Notes under the pieces: generated by a model
What the model was told of the DNA's origin: nothing
Seen by the model: only the letters and a program-made list of their open reading frames with translations
Database searches by the model: none
Made by a program: the position numbers and the translations under genes
Shown: positions 44,206 to 56,389 of the stretch, in pieces
Layout: the number at the start of each line of letters is the position of its first letter
Numbering within the stretch: position 1 is the first letter of the stretch
Source: Spinacia oleracea
Taxonomy: Eukaryota > Streptophyta > Magnoliopsida > Caryophyllales > Amaranthaceae
Length of the DNA stretch: 64,000 bases
Direction: 5' to 3'
Assembly: GCF_020520425.1 (NCBI RefSeq)
Contig: NC_079487.1
Location: 48,243,219 to 48,307,218, forward strand

Positions 44206-45910
44206 AGGTTAATTTTCTATTCGGTGAAACTTCCCTTTGAAAACTTTTCAGGAAACTTTTTTTTTTTAAAGAATTTTCGTAAAACAAAACCCTGCACTTC
44301 TCTCCTCTACACCTCCCCACTTCTTCCCCACCACTACCCACGCCAAACTCTCACCACCGTCGTTGCTGCCATCGCCTCTCCTCCCGTGTCCCATCTTATC
44401 TCCTCTGATGCGTGCCATCTTATCTTCTCTCCTCTCCTATCTTCTCTCCTCTCTAGCAGCCAAGTTGCCGATTTGTGTACCGCTTAGTACCTCCCCCGCC
44501 TCCTCTCCGGCCTGGGGCAAAGAATCGCGCTCACCGCCAGTATCGTCGACTTGCCTCCTACTGGAAACCGCTAAGAGGTTAGCTCATACACCGTTCTGCT
44601 GGAAAATCAAATTTCTTTTTGGCCCCAATCAAATTTCTATTGTCAATCCTCGCGAACTAAAACGAAATTCATCTACTCAGGCTCAAAGGTTAGGTTTTCT
44701 AATGTAATCGAATTGACTCGTTTCTTTTTCGTATGTTAATGTGTTTATAGCATTATTTTATAAGAATTGATGATTAGCTGTTGGTAGATTTTACTGTAAT
44801 TGATGCAATATGATTTAATTTCGAGGTTAATTAGGGTTCAAGGACGATTCTAGGACAAAAAATTCAGAAAGATGAATTTGGTGTTCTAAAATAGTATAAT
44901 CTGATTTGAAGAGCTTATTGAATGAAAGAGAGTATAATCTGCTTTGTGAAATGCGAATTCAGAGAGGCTATGGTTTGGGTGTTATATCCTTCCTGCTGGT
45001 AATGGTAGTTTTAATGGTAGGAGCAGGACTAATTAATTTGGTTCTAGTGATGGCAATCAAGTTGATGTGCATACATCATCCTGGTTGTTTACATAATTAC
45101 ATGCTTTTCTGAAAACAACGATGATGATGATTTATTGATTATGCACACATTGTTCGGGCCTTAGTTGAACTGTTCTCTGGTTGTTTCACATGGCAAATTG
45201 GCAATAGTTGCTAAGATGAAACATTGGGGCTAATAACCGAGCCACTTTTGACTTTTTTGTTTTGTTTTATTTTTACTGCTAATTTCCTCTCTCATTCTTT
45301 GTATTCAGAGCTTGCAAGTCCCATTCTCGGATACCAAGTGTTGTGAGTCGTGACTATATACGCCAGTCATTTAGCTTCTGGTCTCTTATTCAATCATGTA
45401 TTGCAACTTACAAGCAGAGAACAAATTCGTTTATGATGGATGGCTAGGTAATGATCTAAGCCTTTATGATCCTTTCCTCAATTAGTATCATGAGATTAAG
45501 GAAGAAAATGTTCCTAAATATACACCGCTCTTTCTTTGTTTTTGTACTCCTGCTATACAGCTAAACATAAATTAATTCTTAGGATGTACCTTTCCGAGAT
45601 GTCGTGGCTTATGTGAAGAAGATATATTCAAGGGCGTACCTGGATTTAGCACCCTTCCTGCTTTTAGAAAACATAACCGAAGTTGCGCTTTATGTGATCA
45701 AGAGTTAAGATGTCCTAGCCACCATCTCATGAAACCCATTGCCTTCCATTGAAGGTAACGTACAGAAAACATAATCAAACTTGCGCTTTATGTTAGATGT
45801 TTTGTTTCATCTTACACACTTGCACCTCACTAGAATTATTCTTACATGTTCTCTCTGAAATCCCTGGAACTTTTATACTTTATTGGAAACATAACTTTGC
45901 AACTTTTGGA

Positions 45911-46515
45911 TCTCAGTATTGCAGGCAAGGACAATTTGGAGAGGGCTGATCTTGAGCCAGATTTGAAACATCTGCAGGACAAGCTTATGACTAAGAATGT
46001 GGTATGTTAATGTTTTTTAGTTGTCTGTGTTTCTTAGGCCATTAAGCTACAGAAAGTTATGTTTAGCATTATTTGGATGATTATTAGGGTGAATGTCTTG
46101 TTGTTTTATTTGGATGATTATTATTTATGTAAGTTTTTTCCTCTTATTGCTTCTGGAAATTGATGGCTCTGGTGATGGCAAGCTGAGGAGATAGAAGAGA
46201 AACTTTGAGAATCAGTTGCAACAAGCCTTGAGGGTAAAAAGCAGGGTTCGTTTACAAGGATATCATCAACAGTTCAGGTATATACGCATTATCAGTAGTA
46301 ATTAACTTGTAAACAATAACCTTCTATAAGTTTCAAATTAAAATTTATTGTATGTAATTCCAGGCTGCTATGGAAGATGCCCTTGTTCGCATCCTTACTC
46401 CTAAGCGTTCTATTGACATACTTAGGGATGTTCATGCTGCCAAAGAACAAGGGAAACCATATATTGTTGGTTTGTAGGTTTCAATGGAGTTGGAAAGTCC
46501 ACCAATCTGGCCAAG
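45911..46515 (+). pseudogene. Captured fragment of SRP receptor alpha (SRPR/FtsY-like)
   Basis: Three exon pieces with splice sites kept. The first, to 46001, reads SIAGKDNLERADLEP and DKLMTKNV. The second, about 46185-46277, reads AEEIEEKL, then a TGA where the family has Cys, then ESVATSLEGKK and GSFTRISSTVQ. The third (46364-46515) reads AAMEDALVRILTPKRSIDIL, DVHAAKEQGKPYIV and, after a frameshift, VGFNGVGKSTNLAK, the P-loop (G1) of the NG GTPase domain. SR-alpha receives signal-recognition particle at the ER membrane. Only the N-domain and the start of the G-domain are present. The TGA and frameshift make it non-coding. The donor should be the host SR-alpha gene. Confidence 0.88.
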
Positions 46516-47191
46516 GTGAGGTAAAAATTATGTTACTTGTCGAGCTGTCTCCCTTAATTCCATATTATTTGTCCCTGGCCTATCTGATTATTCTAATTCC
46601 ATATCATCTCAGTTAAAATATCAAGGTATGGTTGCTTGTTAGCTATCAGTTAAAATATCAACTTAGGTGTTGCAGAAGGAAGTTAGAATCACAAGTTACT
46701 TTGAATTGTAAGTTTGTGACATACTAGTAGGTTGCTATGTCAGAATTGTTTCCTATTCCTGTGTTGCATAATCTTGTTAGTATTTCAGTGCTGCTGTACT
46801 GATATTTACTCTGCTAAATAAACTTATGGTATGTAACGACCAAACAGAAGAAACATGATACCTATGGCAGAGCAGGATCAGATTAGCTATGTTGCCAATT
46901 CAACCCGCTATCGTTGTCATGAGAGTAAATAGCAGCTCATGTTATGGGTGAAAGTATTCTATAAATAAGAAAATAACATGGTCAATACTTAGTATGAAGG
47001 GGAACATATATGAGAAATTTTTATGGGAAAAGAAGTTGATACTCAAAAGAATATGGTCAATAACATGATTATTTAATTTTGAATCTGTGACATTTCCTAT
47101 ATTTTTTTAGTCAAGAAGAGGAACATGATTATTTAGTCTTTATGTCAGTCTTTTCTTCTAATTGTTGTCAATTGTTTCTCTCTATACCCAG

Positions 47192-47296
47192 ATTGTGCCT
47201 TGAGTTACTGAGCTTATTATTGCTCAGTTTGTGTGGTTAGACTATGACAACCGCTCAAAGCCTATATATCTATACATCAACTCATCTAGAACACAT
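47192..47296 (+). pseudogene. Captured exon of a plastid Clp protease subunit (ClpP/ClpR family)
   Basis: One 105-base exon with AG before and GTGAGT after. Its frame reads VTELIIAQFVWLDYDN and KPIYLYINSSRT, the conserved N-terminal core of ClpP/ClpR subunits. The YINSSRT end, where ClpP proteins have a YINSPGG-type turn, suggests a catalytically inactive ClpR type; ClpR2 or ClpR4 is possible. A TGA lies in the fourth codon. Confidence 0.75.
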
Positions 47297-47448
47297 GTGA
47301 GTGAGAAGATATGCTTAATTTTTTTAAAATGAGAACTTCCTGTTTATAAGATTAAATAAAGAGATGTTATTTGGGTTTTTTTATGTATCAAATTGGATGT
47401 CAACTTTGTCTGTATTTTACTGATTCTGTTTGAGAGTGTTGTAAACAG

Positions 47449-47581
47449 TGTACTGGAGCAACTAAATGCGATAGCACAAGGTGATTATATAACACCTAGT
47501 TCCGAGAAGAGGCGAGTTAGAGCAATTATTTTTGCTGGTATCAGTTTGCCTGTTACTGAAATCAATCGACACCTCAATGAT
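47449..47581 (+). pseudogene. Captured exon of an unrecognised gene
   Basis: An exon-like piece between TAAACAG and GTAAGT with an open frame: VLEQLNAIAQGDYITPS, EKRRVRAIIFAGISLPVTE, INRHLND. It looks like real protein sequence but I do not recognise the family. It follows the Clp fragment in the same orientation. Confidence 0.5.
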
Positions 47582-48174
47582 GTAAGTGCTCACAGACCCT
47601 TCAATTATTGTTGTTATGCTTCACAGAAGCTGACAACTAAAAACTTGAAAGTTTATGGATTAGATGACTGCTTTACATGAATCTCGGCTTTGAATTTTAC
47701 TGTTGATCAGTTTGGCTTCATGAGTCATATTGAAGGTCCCATCTTTGCTACCTATCTCAGTGGATAAAGAAAAGATTAAATCCAAGAACGAATAGCAACA
47801 TGTTACCTTTTGGACAACATCAGCATAGTGAGTTGATGACAAACAAGCAAGTAATTTGCCAAACAAGCATCAGGAATTTTGATAGAAAGATAATGAAAGC
47901 ATGAGATATGGACACAACCTTTTGGTGTGTTGTAAAATGTGAAGGTCCTCGTAATTTTGTGCACATGTAGTACAATAATTTAATGTTAGATTTTTTTCTT
48001 TTATACTTTTAAGCAATCTATTAATTTTGGGATAACAATTTCTGTCTTATTTGTATTATGAATATAATTTAAATAATAAAGAGTACAATTATCTATATGT
48101 CATTGTTTACTTTATTATTAAATCTTTAATATTACAAAAACAATAGAATTTATTTTTTTTAATTTTTTTTCCGG

Positions 48175-48432
48175 ATACAAGTGCTTGGGGTTTTCCCTAA
48201 AACCCAAGCAATTTACAAATCAAGTGCTTGGGGGTTTTCCTTAAAATCTAAGCACTTGACATGTCAAGTGCTTGGGGTTTCTTAAACCCCAAACACTTAA
48301 TTTGTCAAGTGCTTGGGGTCAACCCCAAACACTTGAAATAATTTCAAGTGCTTCACCTCCAAGTGATGGGGGCATAATCACCAGCACTTGAGGGCATTTT
48401 CCCCCAAGCACTTGGCCTTTTCTCTACTAGTG
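48175..48432. repeat. CACTA subterminal repeats and right end
   Basis: Five or more inverted pairs of CAAGTGCTTGGGG and CCCCAAGCACTTG variants leading to the end CTCTACTAGTG. Confidence 0.85.
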
Positions 48433-49021
48433 AATGAGCCTCAATGAAATATTTGATGGAACCTCAAAGAAGAAAGATAATGTTGGGGGTTCAGGGGAGA
48501 AGCCAATAGAAGAGAAGCAAACTGAAGTGGCTGAAAATGTTGATGAAACTATTCGGGGCTCAGGAGAGAAGCCACCCGAAGAGAAGATAACTGAAGTGGC
48601 TCAAAATGCTGAAAAAGATGGTGAAACTGTTGCACATTTAGGAGAGAAGCCAACAAAAGAGAAGAAGATAATAGATCAGCAACCGAAAGAGCAACCATAT
48701 TTGAATCGGTAAAAAAAATAACAGAATGTCTAATATGTAATTTAACTAATTAATAAAATATTTTGGTCTTTTGAAGATGTTATTTTAAATATTAATGTAT
48801 GTTATTCAGGGTAACTATAATGTTACCTATTAATTATTTTGATTTTATAAAACAAAATTTCAATTTATAAATTAATGTGAATGTTATTTAAAAAATTATT
48901 GTGTGTGGTTTCTTTTCATGTTGACTCATATGTTGTTTTTGTGGCAGGGAATGTTGTTTTTGCTGACACTTATGTTATTCTGACTTAATATGTTATGTTT
49001 CTCGAATAGAGAGAAAGTATC

Positions 49022-49120
49022 AGAAGTTGTATAACGAAGATCACAAAGACAACCTCAAAACCTTCCTACTTGCTTTAGATCACAAAGACAACCTCAAAAC
49101 CTTCCTACTTGCTTTAGATC
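49022..49120 (+). repeat. 39-bp in-frame tandem duplication in a Ulp1 exon
   Basis: Two adjacent copies of a 39-base unit encode RSQRQPQNLPTCF twice, followed by a partial third (RS-). The unit keeps the reading frame. Confidence 0.85.
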
Positions 49121-50333
49121 ACCATTCCTGGTGAAAAATACATCTCTCTTAAGTAATATTAACCATATAAGGAAGTTGTTTGCTGCTTATGCTTTTAGCC
49201 CTAGATTGCCCAATGAGTAAGTGAAATCACCTTGTTTTAGTTTTATCATATAATTTATATTTGTTTAATATATATGTTATTTATGTTTATTATCCATGTT
49301 ATTCTGTGTCATTCATGTTATTTATGTTTCTTTAAAAAAAAGTGAGATTTTATTTGAAGACTATATCAAGCAAACGGTAATTACCCGGGGAAACATGTGT
49401 ACTCTATAAGAAGATCAAGAAGTGTTGAATAACATTATAGATGCTTGGGCATACATATTGAATGAAGATAACAGGAATAGAAGAATCAGTTCACCAAACA
49501 TATTTTTCTTCACAACCTATCCATATGTATGTTATTTTCTTTATTACTCATGTTACTTTTAATAATATTCATGTTATTTTATTAATATACAATGTTGCTT
49601 AATGTTTTTAACATTTTATTCCAGGCTTTGTTGATTGAAAATGCAAGTTTTCCAAAACAGAGGAAGGGAGAATTCAAAATTTCATGGAAAGACTCAAATC
49701 AGAAATGAGTAATTCTAGAGTAGATGGCATAGAAAGATTTGACTTGGCAACTCTTTGTGTTACTTGTGTTATCCATCATATACTATATGTTATTTATATT
49801 TATCCTTGTGTTACCCTATGTTCCCAACATGTTACTCTGGGTTATTTAGTATGTTATTTGGTTACAGGTGTTCTTCCCAGTTGCAACTCATAGACATTTT
49901 TACTTGTTATGTGTCAACTTTAAGAGGGGAGTGTTGGAACTGATAGACAAAAGATTCTTAGAAGATGGCGTTCCTTTCAAGAAAAAGTACGAAAATAACC
50001 CTAAGTTGATGGTAATTTTTTTCTTTCGTTCTTTCTAATCACAATCTGTTTTTATTCCTTCTAAGTTTGTGTTAACTATTGCATAACTACCCGTACTTTT
50101 TAAATAACAGTTGAAAGCCTTTATAAGGTTCCTGTTGTTGGAAGAGTTTTCGGATGCTCCAAAATTGGAAAAAAATGATACGAAAACTATTAGGATGCCA
50201 TGGTGAGATAATGATAACATAACTGATTGTGGGGTTTTCTGATGAAACACATGGAATCATATAAAGAGGAGGATGAAAGTATCTGGGACTGTAAATTCAA
50301 TGAAGAAAAAGTAAGTAATAAGTATGATATTTT

Positions 50334-50470
50334 AATGGAAAAATTGATAAAATAAATCCCACCTTTTGCCGGTCTTCTCAAAACAATCCCACTTTTAATT
50401 AATTACAGAATAACCCAACCTATTATACCCACCTTTTATTATTAGACCACTTAAAATGTTTACCTGCTGA
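50334..50470. repeat. Left terminal inverted repeat of the MULE
   Basis: Near-identical on the opposite strand to 56390-56524. The match starts AATGGAAAAATTGATAAAAT. Confidence 0.9.
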
Positions 50471-50679
50471 AACAAGTTAAGGGGATGACGTGCCAGTTAA
50501 TAACCGTTGGAGATTCTTTTAAACCCTCCCCCTCTCCCTGTTTCTTTATTTATTTCTTCCTCTTTCGTCTGTTCCTCTTTCTTCCTCTTTCATTCTTAGT
50601 TCTTCTCTGTTCTTCTTCCTTTTTTTTTCCGTCATTCTCATCTTCGACAATTACCTCGCTTTTTTGGTAATCATCAACC

Positions 50680-51243
50680 ATGGCCAGTGGTTCAAAATCG
50701 TCGGGCAAACAATCTTCGATTAATTCACAGGGGGAAAATCATCGATTAATTTGTTATTGTAACGATGTAGCGGTTCTTCGAACGGCTAAGAATGGGGTGA
50801 ATGCGGGCAAGAAGTTCTATGGATGTCCTAATTGGCCGGTAAGGTTTCATTTTTTACATAAATAATTATGATTTTAATTAGGGTAATTGTAGTTGATTAT
50901 GGTGCAAAATAAATAGGTTGCTGGTGCTTGCAAATTTTTTGAATGGTTGATGGATGATGGTGTTTTTAATCGGCCCCAATTGTTTGATGATTATCAATTG
51001 AAAATTCTGGAGAAAGACACAGAGATTGCTGAGTTGGAAATGAAGAACAAAATGTTGGAGGAGAAAGTGAAGAGATTGCAAATTAAGAAGGAAAATGTTG
51101 AAGAAGAAAACCAGGAAATGAAGAACGAGCTTTGTCATATGCGAATCGAGTTAATGAATTGCTCTAGGACCGAGAAAAACTTGTCCATGATATTGATTTT
51201 TTCATGGCTTATGTTTGCGGTTTTAGCGTTGTTATTGAGGTAG
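50680..51243 (+). CDS. GRF-type zinc-finger protein with coiled coil and C-terminal membrane segment
   Basis: Two exons (50680-50838 and 50917-51243) joined by a GT-AG intron encode 161 residues with no break. The ATG context ACCATGG is good. The GRF zinc finger has Cys25, Cys27, Cys49 and Cys58 (CYCND, FYGCPNWP, GACKFFEW). A coiled coil of about 60 residues follows (KDTEIAELEMKNKMLEEKV on), then a hydrophobic end MILIFSWLMFAVLALLLR that looks like a tail anchor. GRF fingers bind nucleic acid in other proteins. Small proteins of this layout are common in plant genomes and I associate them with MULEs. It may be an accessory gene of the element or a captured host gene; its role is unknown. Confidence 0.75.
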
Positions 51244-51980
51244 ATTATGTCTTAATTTATGATCTAGTTGCGGGTTTATTTTGGTTGTATTTCGTACTTT
51301 ATGAAGTAATAAATAAGATCGCACATCGTGTTGTTATGAAGTTGTTTTCAATTATATGTCGTGTTTTGATCATTTTTCGATAACGTATCATGTTATGTTG
51401 TGTTTTGATCATTTTTCGATAACGTATTATGTTTGTATCACGCATAATTTTAAGCATTCGTGTTTCGATCACATGTCGTGTTTTGATCATGTTTTGTACT
51501 GTGTTTGATCACAACTTCAAGCGTCAAACTAAAAAGAACATTAAACCTATTGATAAGCCTGACCAATAACATTCAAATGCTAGGTACAAATTTAGCCAAT
51601 TTTAGGCAAAGACAACATCAAACCTGCTCATTTAATTGCATTGTTCAAACAACAGCAAAAGTGAAGCTGATATTGTGCAAAAGTGAAGCTGATATTGTAT
51701 CTAAGTTAATGAATTATACATAATCTTGCAAAAACGAACAAAAACTAATAGCAAGATCTTCAAGGCAGCTTCATTTCTCAAGATATTCAAGGCAGCTTCA
51801 AGGCAACAATGTACTTGAGTCTAATGCAAGTCAATTCCCCTGGTTGACAGTTGATCCTTGGCTACATGGCTAACTATTATTACGAGTCAATCGTCCTTGT
51901 GTCTGAAAAAAAAATCAAGAACAATGTTATGTAGATTAAATAAGTTACACAAGCTGAATATATAAGTAATAAACAACCAA
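51244..51980. other. Spacer between the convergent MULE genes
   Basis: AT-rich with no gene. Several copies of TCGTGTTTTGATCATTTTTCGATAACGTAT-like phrases (first about 20 bases compared) lie at 51350-51490 and form a short degenerate tandem repeat. Confidence 0.55.
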
Positions 51981-51981
51981 A

Positions 51982-54900
51982 TTAATCACTTACACTGGTG
52001 ATAGCAGATCCATCAGATGCAATGAAAACACCGGCTCCTTGCGGAACATAACCTCTTCCCCTGCCACCACCTCTTCCCCTGCCACCACCTGCACCCCTAC
52101 CACCACCTGCACCTCTGCCACCAGTTGTACCCCTACCACCACCTGCACCACCCCTTCCAACAACAAAACCACCAGATCCCCTGCCACCACCAAAACCCCT
52201 TCCAAAACCAGCAGAACCGCTTCCAACACCAACAGAACCCATCTGCACCACCCCTTCCAACACCAATAGAACCCCTGCCACTACCTGCACCACCCCTTCC
52301 ACTACCCCTTGACCCCCTTCCACCAACCACCATCATATTCCCCTACCTAACTGTGAAGGTTGTGCTGTTGTTGTATTAGTTGTCGTACCCGCGCTCGATG
52401 TTGCTTCTCCATCCTTTCTAGGCCTTCCTCTTGGCCTCTTGGTGGGTGGTTGTTCTTGGACAGGGACAGAAACTCTATCCCTATTGGGGCACCTCCTTTT
52501 GTTATGCCCTTTGGTGTGGCACAAACTGCAGGTCATTTCGATCCCGGTCCTAGTCAACTTTCCAGGTCTTTTTGGATCCTCAAAAGGATCTTTTCTTCTG
52601 TTTCTCCTTGGTCTACCTGGCCCAATCTTTACGGGGGTGGATCTAGGGGGTAGTCAATACTAGGCCAGTGTCTCTCACCCTCAATAGGAGGAATTCTCCC
52701 TGCATAAGCCTTCAAATACTCACCCCTTTTATAACAATCATCCACAAAATCCTCTGCTTCTCTATGCACGAAGTAAATGCAGGCTATTGCATGTCTATAA
52801 GGAATGCCACACATATCCCACCGTTTACAAGTACAAGTCCTAGCATGCAAATAAACATTAAGGCTATCTAGGAAGTACTTAACTTGGAACACATGATCTC
52901 CCGATGGCAAAACATCACAATCAGAAGCAAACCCCTTTTCCCTTTCTAATCTAGACTGAATTCTAGGACATATGACATTGCCAGACTTCTCCATTTCCTC
53001 CCTCTTTCCCACTAGTCTTTGCATTATGGCTGATCTAATATCTTCCAACATATACAACAGGTGCTTGGTTCTAGCATTTATAATGTAACCGTTGAATGTT
53101 TCAGCCATATTATTTGTGATTGCATCACTCTTAATGGTGGTATCCATGAAAGCCCTACAAAACACCTTAGGATCATAACTATTAAAAGCTACCACAGCAT
53201 CATGATTCTTCTGTTCTAGTTCTTCTAGAGCATCATTATAGTCTGCCATATTGTACGCTTTTGCGATTTTCCAGAATTGCATTTTTATATCATCACCCCT
53301 AAAAGACTTGTGCCACAATGCAAAGATGTGCCTAGCATAATGTATGTGTTCTGCTGAAGGAAGAATTGTCGCTACAACGTTCAATATAGCCTTAAAACAC
53401 AAAAGCAAAACCAAATGTAAAAAAATCAGTTTTGTGGCAATGAAACACGAAGTGGACACGACACGAACAAAACCACCATCTTCTGATAAGTAACTAGATA
53501 TCTGCTGCAAATTTAAACTAAATTGGTTCTTGAAGTAAATAATTGAGGCTCAAAAGTAAATTAAGGACCAAACCCGAACACAACACGAGAAGAACCAACA
53601 GACTGGCTATCTATGTATTTCAGAACATAACATTTTCAGAACACACCATATGAAACACCAACAACATTAAAGCACATATGCATCCATAATTTGAAAAAGG
53701 AAAAAGAAAAGGAAATAGAAGTAGCTTACCTGATGCTCATCAGATATTACAGCAACACCAGCACCATTACCCAAGTCAAGGCACTTCTGAATCAAAGTAA
53801 AGAACCATTGCCACGAGTCATTATTTTCCCCTTCAACCACAGCCAAGCTATGGGGTACATTTGATCATTTGAATTCCCCCCCCATAGCAGAAACAAGTTG
53901 ACCCCCTAGGAATGTCTTCAAGAAGCATGCATCGACATATATCACCTTCCTACACCCTTCCTTCCACCCTCTTTGCAGCCCCTCAAACAAGTGAAAAGCC
54001 TCTGAAAAACAGGAGGTGACTTGCTTTCATCAGCAACTATTTCCAACTCGATCCCCGGGTTACAAGCTTTTAAAGATGCCAAATACTTCCCAACCTTATT
54101 ATAATGGTCCTGCATTGAACCATGGAGCAACTTATGTGCATTGTACTTGACTTTGTACACAAAGTCTCTGTTAACATTCACCTTATATGCTCTTCTTATA
54201 GTCTCAATTATCTCTTTCGCGGGCCAGTGCGGTTTAACCTTAAAGACATCAATCAACTGTTCAGCTAACCAAGTGGATTTCAGTTGTCGGTTTTTCTTCA
54301 TGTTCCTAAAACAAGTGTGTTTAGTCATGGCAGTCTTCACTAGAAATGTTACATTCCTTGAATGCCAAGAACCATACAACCAAAATGGACAACCCCCGAC
54401 ACACTTAACCCCTACTCTTTGATGTCTTTTCCTATTACTTGTCACAATAACCAAATTCCTCCCTTGTAGTATTGCATACTTTGCAACTGCATCCTTAAAG
54501 TTTTCCCTAGTTGCAAATCTCTGTCCAACTTTCCACACAAATTTGCTAAAGTCAGCATCTTTCCCTACTAGTTATCCTCTTTCCCCCTTTCTAACTGGTT
54601 CACCTAATACTTCATCCTCACTCTCTGGTGGTGTGTGGATTTCTTCATCACTGTCTTCATATTCACTGACATAACCACCCGCTCCAGTTGTTGTGGTCTT
54701 TTGTTGAACATTGCTCTTGTCTTTTTGTTGTTGACATCCAAGCCTACCTTCAGCAGCTTCTGTCTGCAGATTCTGTGCAAGTTCAAGCAACTTGTTTTTG
54801 TAGGTCTTTACCCTTTCCTTTGCTGTGATGCACTCCTCATTGTCAGCATCACCATCAACATCATCATAACCATCAACATCTATATCCTCTAACTCTTCTA

Positions 54901-55877
54901 AGTCTCCAAAAGACTCATCATCATCTTCCACAGCTGCCTCATTGTCACCATCACCCTCACCATCATCAGAAGGCACATAAAATGGATCTGATCTAGGATC
55001 TGAATCAGTTTCTCTATCAATGAAGTCATCCCATTTTAGTGGACTACCTGGCCTATTCTCATTCCAGTCATACTCTGGATCTACTTCACTGACTGTGAAT
55101 CCAGCTTGACTATGTAGATCAGGGGGTGGTGGTTGTTTTTGGGTTTTTGGCTGAGAAGGTGTTTTTGTGTTTTAGGGGGTACAGGTTGCTTGTTTTTATC
55201 TGAAGTGGGTGGTTGTAATGAGGTGGAATTGTGGACAGCATGTAATGGGGTGTCAGCATCTTTGTGGGGACCATGTGATAGGGTGGAAGCATCTTTGTGG
55301 GGCCCACTAATTTTTTTTGGATCAGAATAATTAACTCCCACAAAGATGACTTCAGGTGGTTTGCTGGCTTGTTTTGTTCTAGGACTCATCCTAGTTGGCA
55401 TCATAATAGGGTTTTTAGCCCTTTTTGGAGTTAGCTTCTTTGCAGGGGACTTCACTTTTGGCTTTTTCTGTGTATTCTTGGAAGCATTTTCAGTAGGTTT
55501 AGCAGCAAGGTCAGGATACATAGTTTGGTCCATAGGAATCAACACTAGTATATCAACACCATGAAACACATACACATCAATACACCTACTCTTCATCACT
55601 ATATCAGTCATCACAAGCACCTCTGAATCTGTATAAACTCTCCTCAATCCATTCTTCAAACTCATCCCAGGAATTAGGTAGTATATACCATCAATCAGTG
55701 TGTATGACCCACATGCTTTAGCTAATTCTTCCAAATAAAACCAACAAAGTTCATCTGGGTCAACATTTACACTTTTTGTTGACCACCCAGGTATACAGTT
55801 TCACCATACCCACGCTCCTTAAACAACCCACTATGTTTGAATTTCAAAGTCACATCATCCATTAAATCACAACCCAT
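51982..55877 (-). pseudogene. MuDR-type transposase with SWIM finger, CCHC knuckle and RGG tail
   Basis: Reading leftward from the ATG at 55877 (MGCDLMDDVTLKFKHSG): a PB1-like N-terminal domain, a Lys/Pro-rich linker and an acidic Asp/Glu tract (about 54960-54840). The MuDR N-terminal domain follows (VGQRFATRENFKDAVAKYA and CVGGCPFWLYGS), then the catalytic part with YVDACFL (first Asp), VISDEH (second Asp) and NNMAETFNGYI (Glu). An intron lies at 53729-53391. A SWIM finger CTCKRWDMCGIPYRHA, a CCHC knuckle CSLCHTKGHNKRRC and a Gly/Arg-rich tail end it. Frameshifts near 55800, 54000 and 52650, and stops near 54920 and 53860, mean this copy is inactive. Confidence 0.85.
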
Positions 55878-55884
55878 AATTGAA

Positions 55885-56389
55885 TCCTATTTTTGTAAAA
55901 TAAAACAACAAATAATTACCAACATGAATCGTAAAGCAGCATAAATTAGCAAAATTCAACATCAGACCACAAAACCCTAATTATTTTCAACATGAAATCG
56001 CAGAAACCCTAATTTTAGCATCTTTGATTTTTAAGCAAAATTCATGAAATTATCGCTATATTTAAGTCAATTGCTGTAAAATAACTCAAATTTAAACTAA
56101 ATTTAGCCTTATATGGTAAACAATTACCTCAATCCAATGGTTATTGTACTCGCTATTGAACACTTTGCCTTTTTCCGCAGATTCGTTGCCGATGAGGTCA
56201 CCTTTTGCAGCTATGAAGGACAGCCATTTATGGAAGCCACAGTAAATTCAAGGACGATTTTGCAGGAAGAGAGAGAGAAGAGTACGCAGTTGTGTTTTGG
56301 GAGGGAAATTAATGGTGAATTGCAGAGGTGGTTAGTAAAGATAGGGTTTAAAGGTTTTCGGGAGGGAAATGAATTCGCATTGACCGTTT
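55885..56389. other. MULE right subterminal region
   Basis: Upstream of the transposase ATG. The open frame 56113-56463 on the plus strand has no domain and runs into the inverted repeat. This region should hold the transposase promoter. Confidence 0.5.

Larger units (their letters stand above)
44026..48432 (+). mobile_element. Non-autonomous CACTA (Pack-CACTA), 4.4 kb
   Basis: Left end CACTAGTAGAAAAAACC, right end (other strand) CACTAGTAGAGAAAAGGCC, with the 3-bp duplication AAT (44023-44025 and 48433-48435). Subterminal repeats built of CAAGTGCTTGGGTTTT and its complement fill about 44034-44205 and 48175-48420, as in CACTA elements. No transposase is present. The interior has exon-intron pieces of unrelated host genes (45911-46515, 47192-47296 and 47449-47581). 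A pyrimidine-rich, 5'-UTR-like segment at 44280-44700 may be another captured piece. It lies in an exon of the Ulp1 gene. Confidence 0.92.

Noticed and set aside
51982..52400. Plus-strand frames of Thr/Pro and Leu/Pro-rich repeats
   Set aside because: They are antisense shadows of the RGG-rich tail of the minus-strand transposase.
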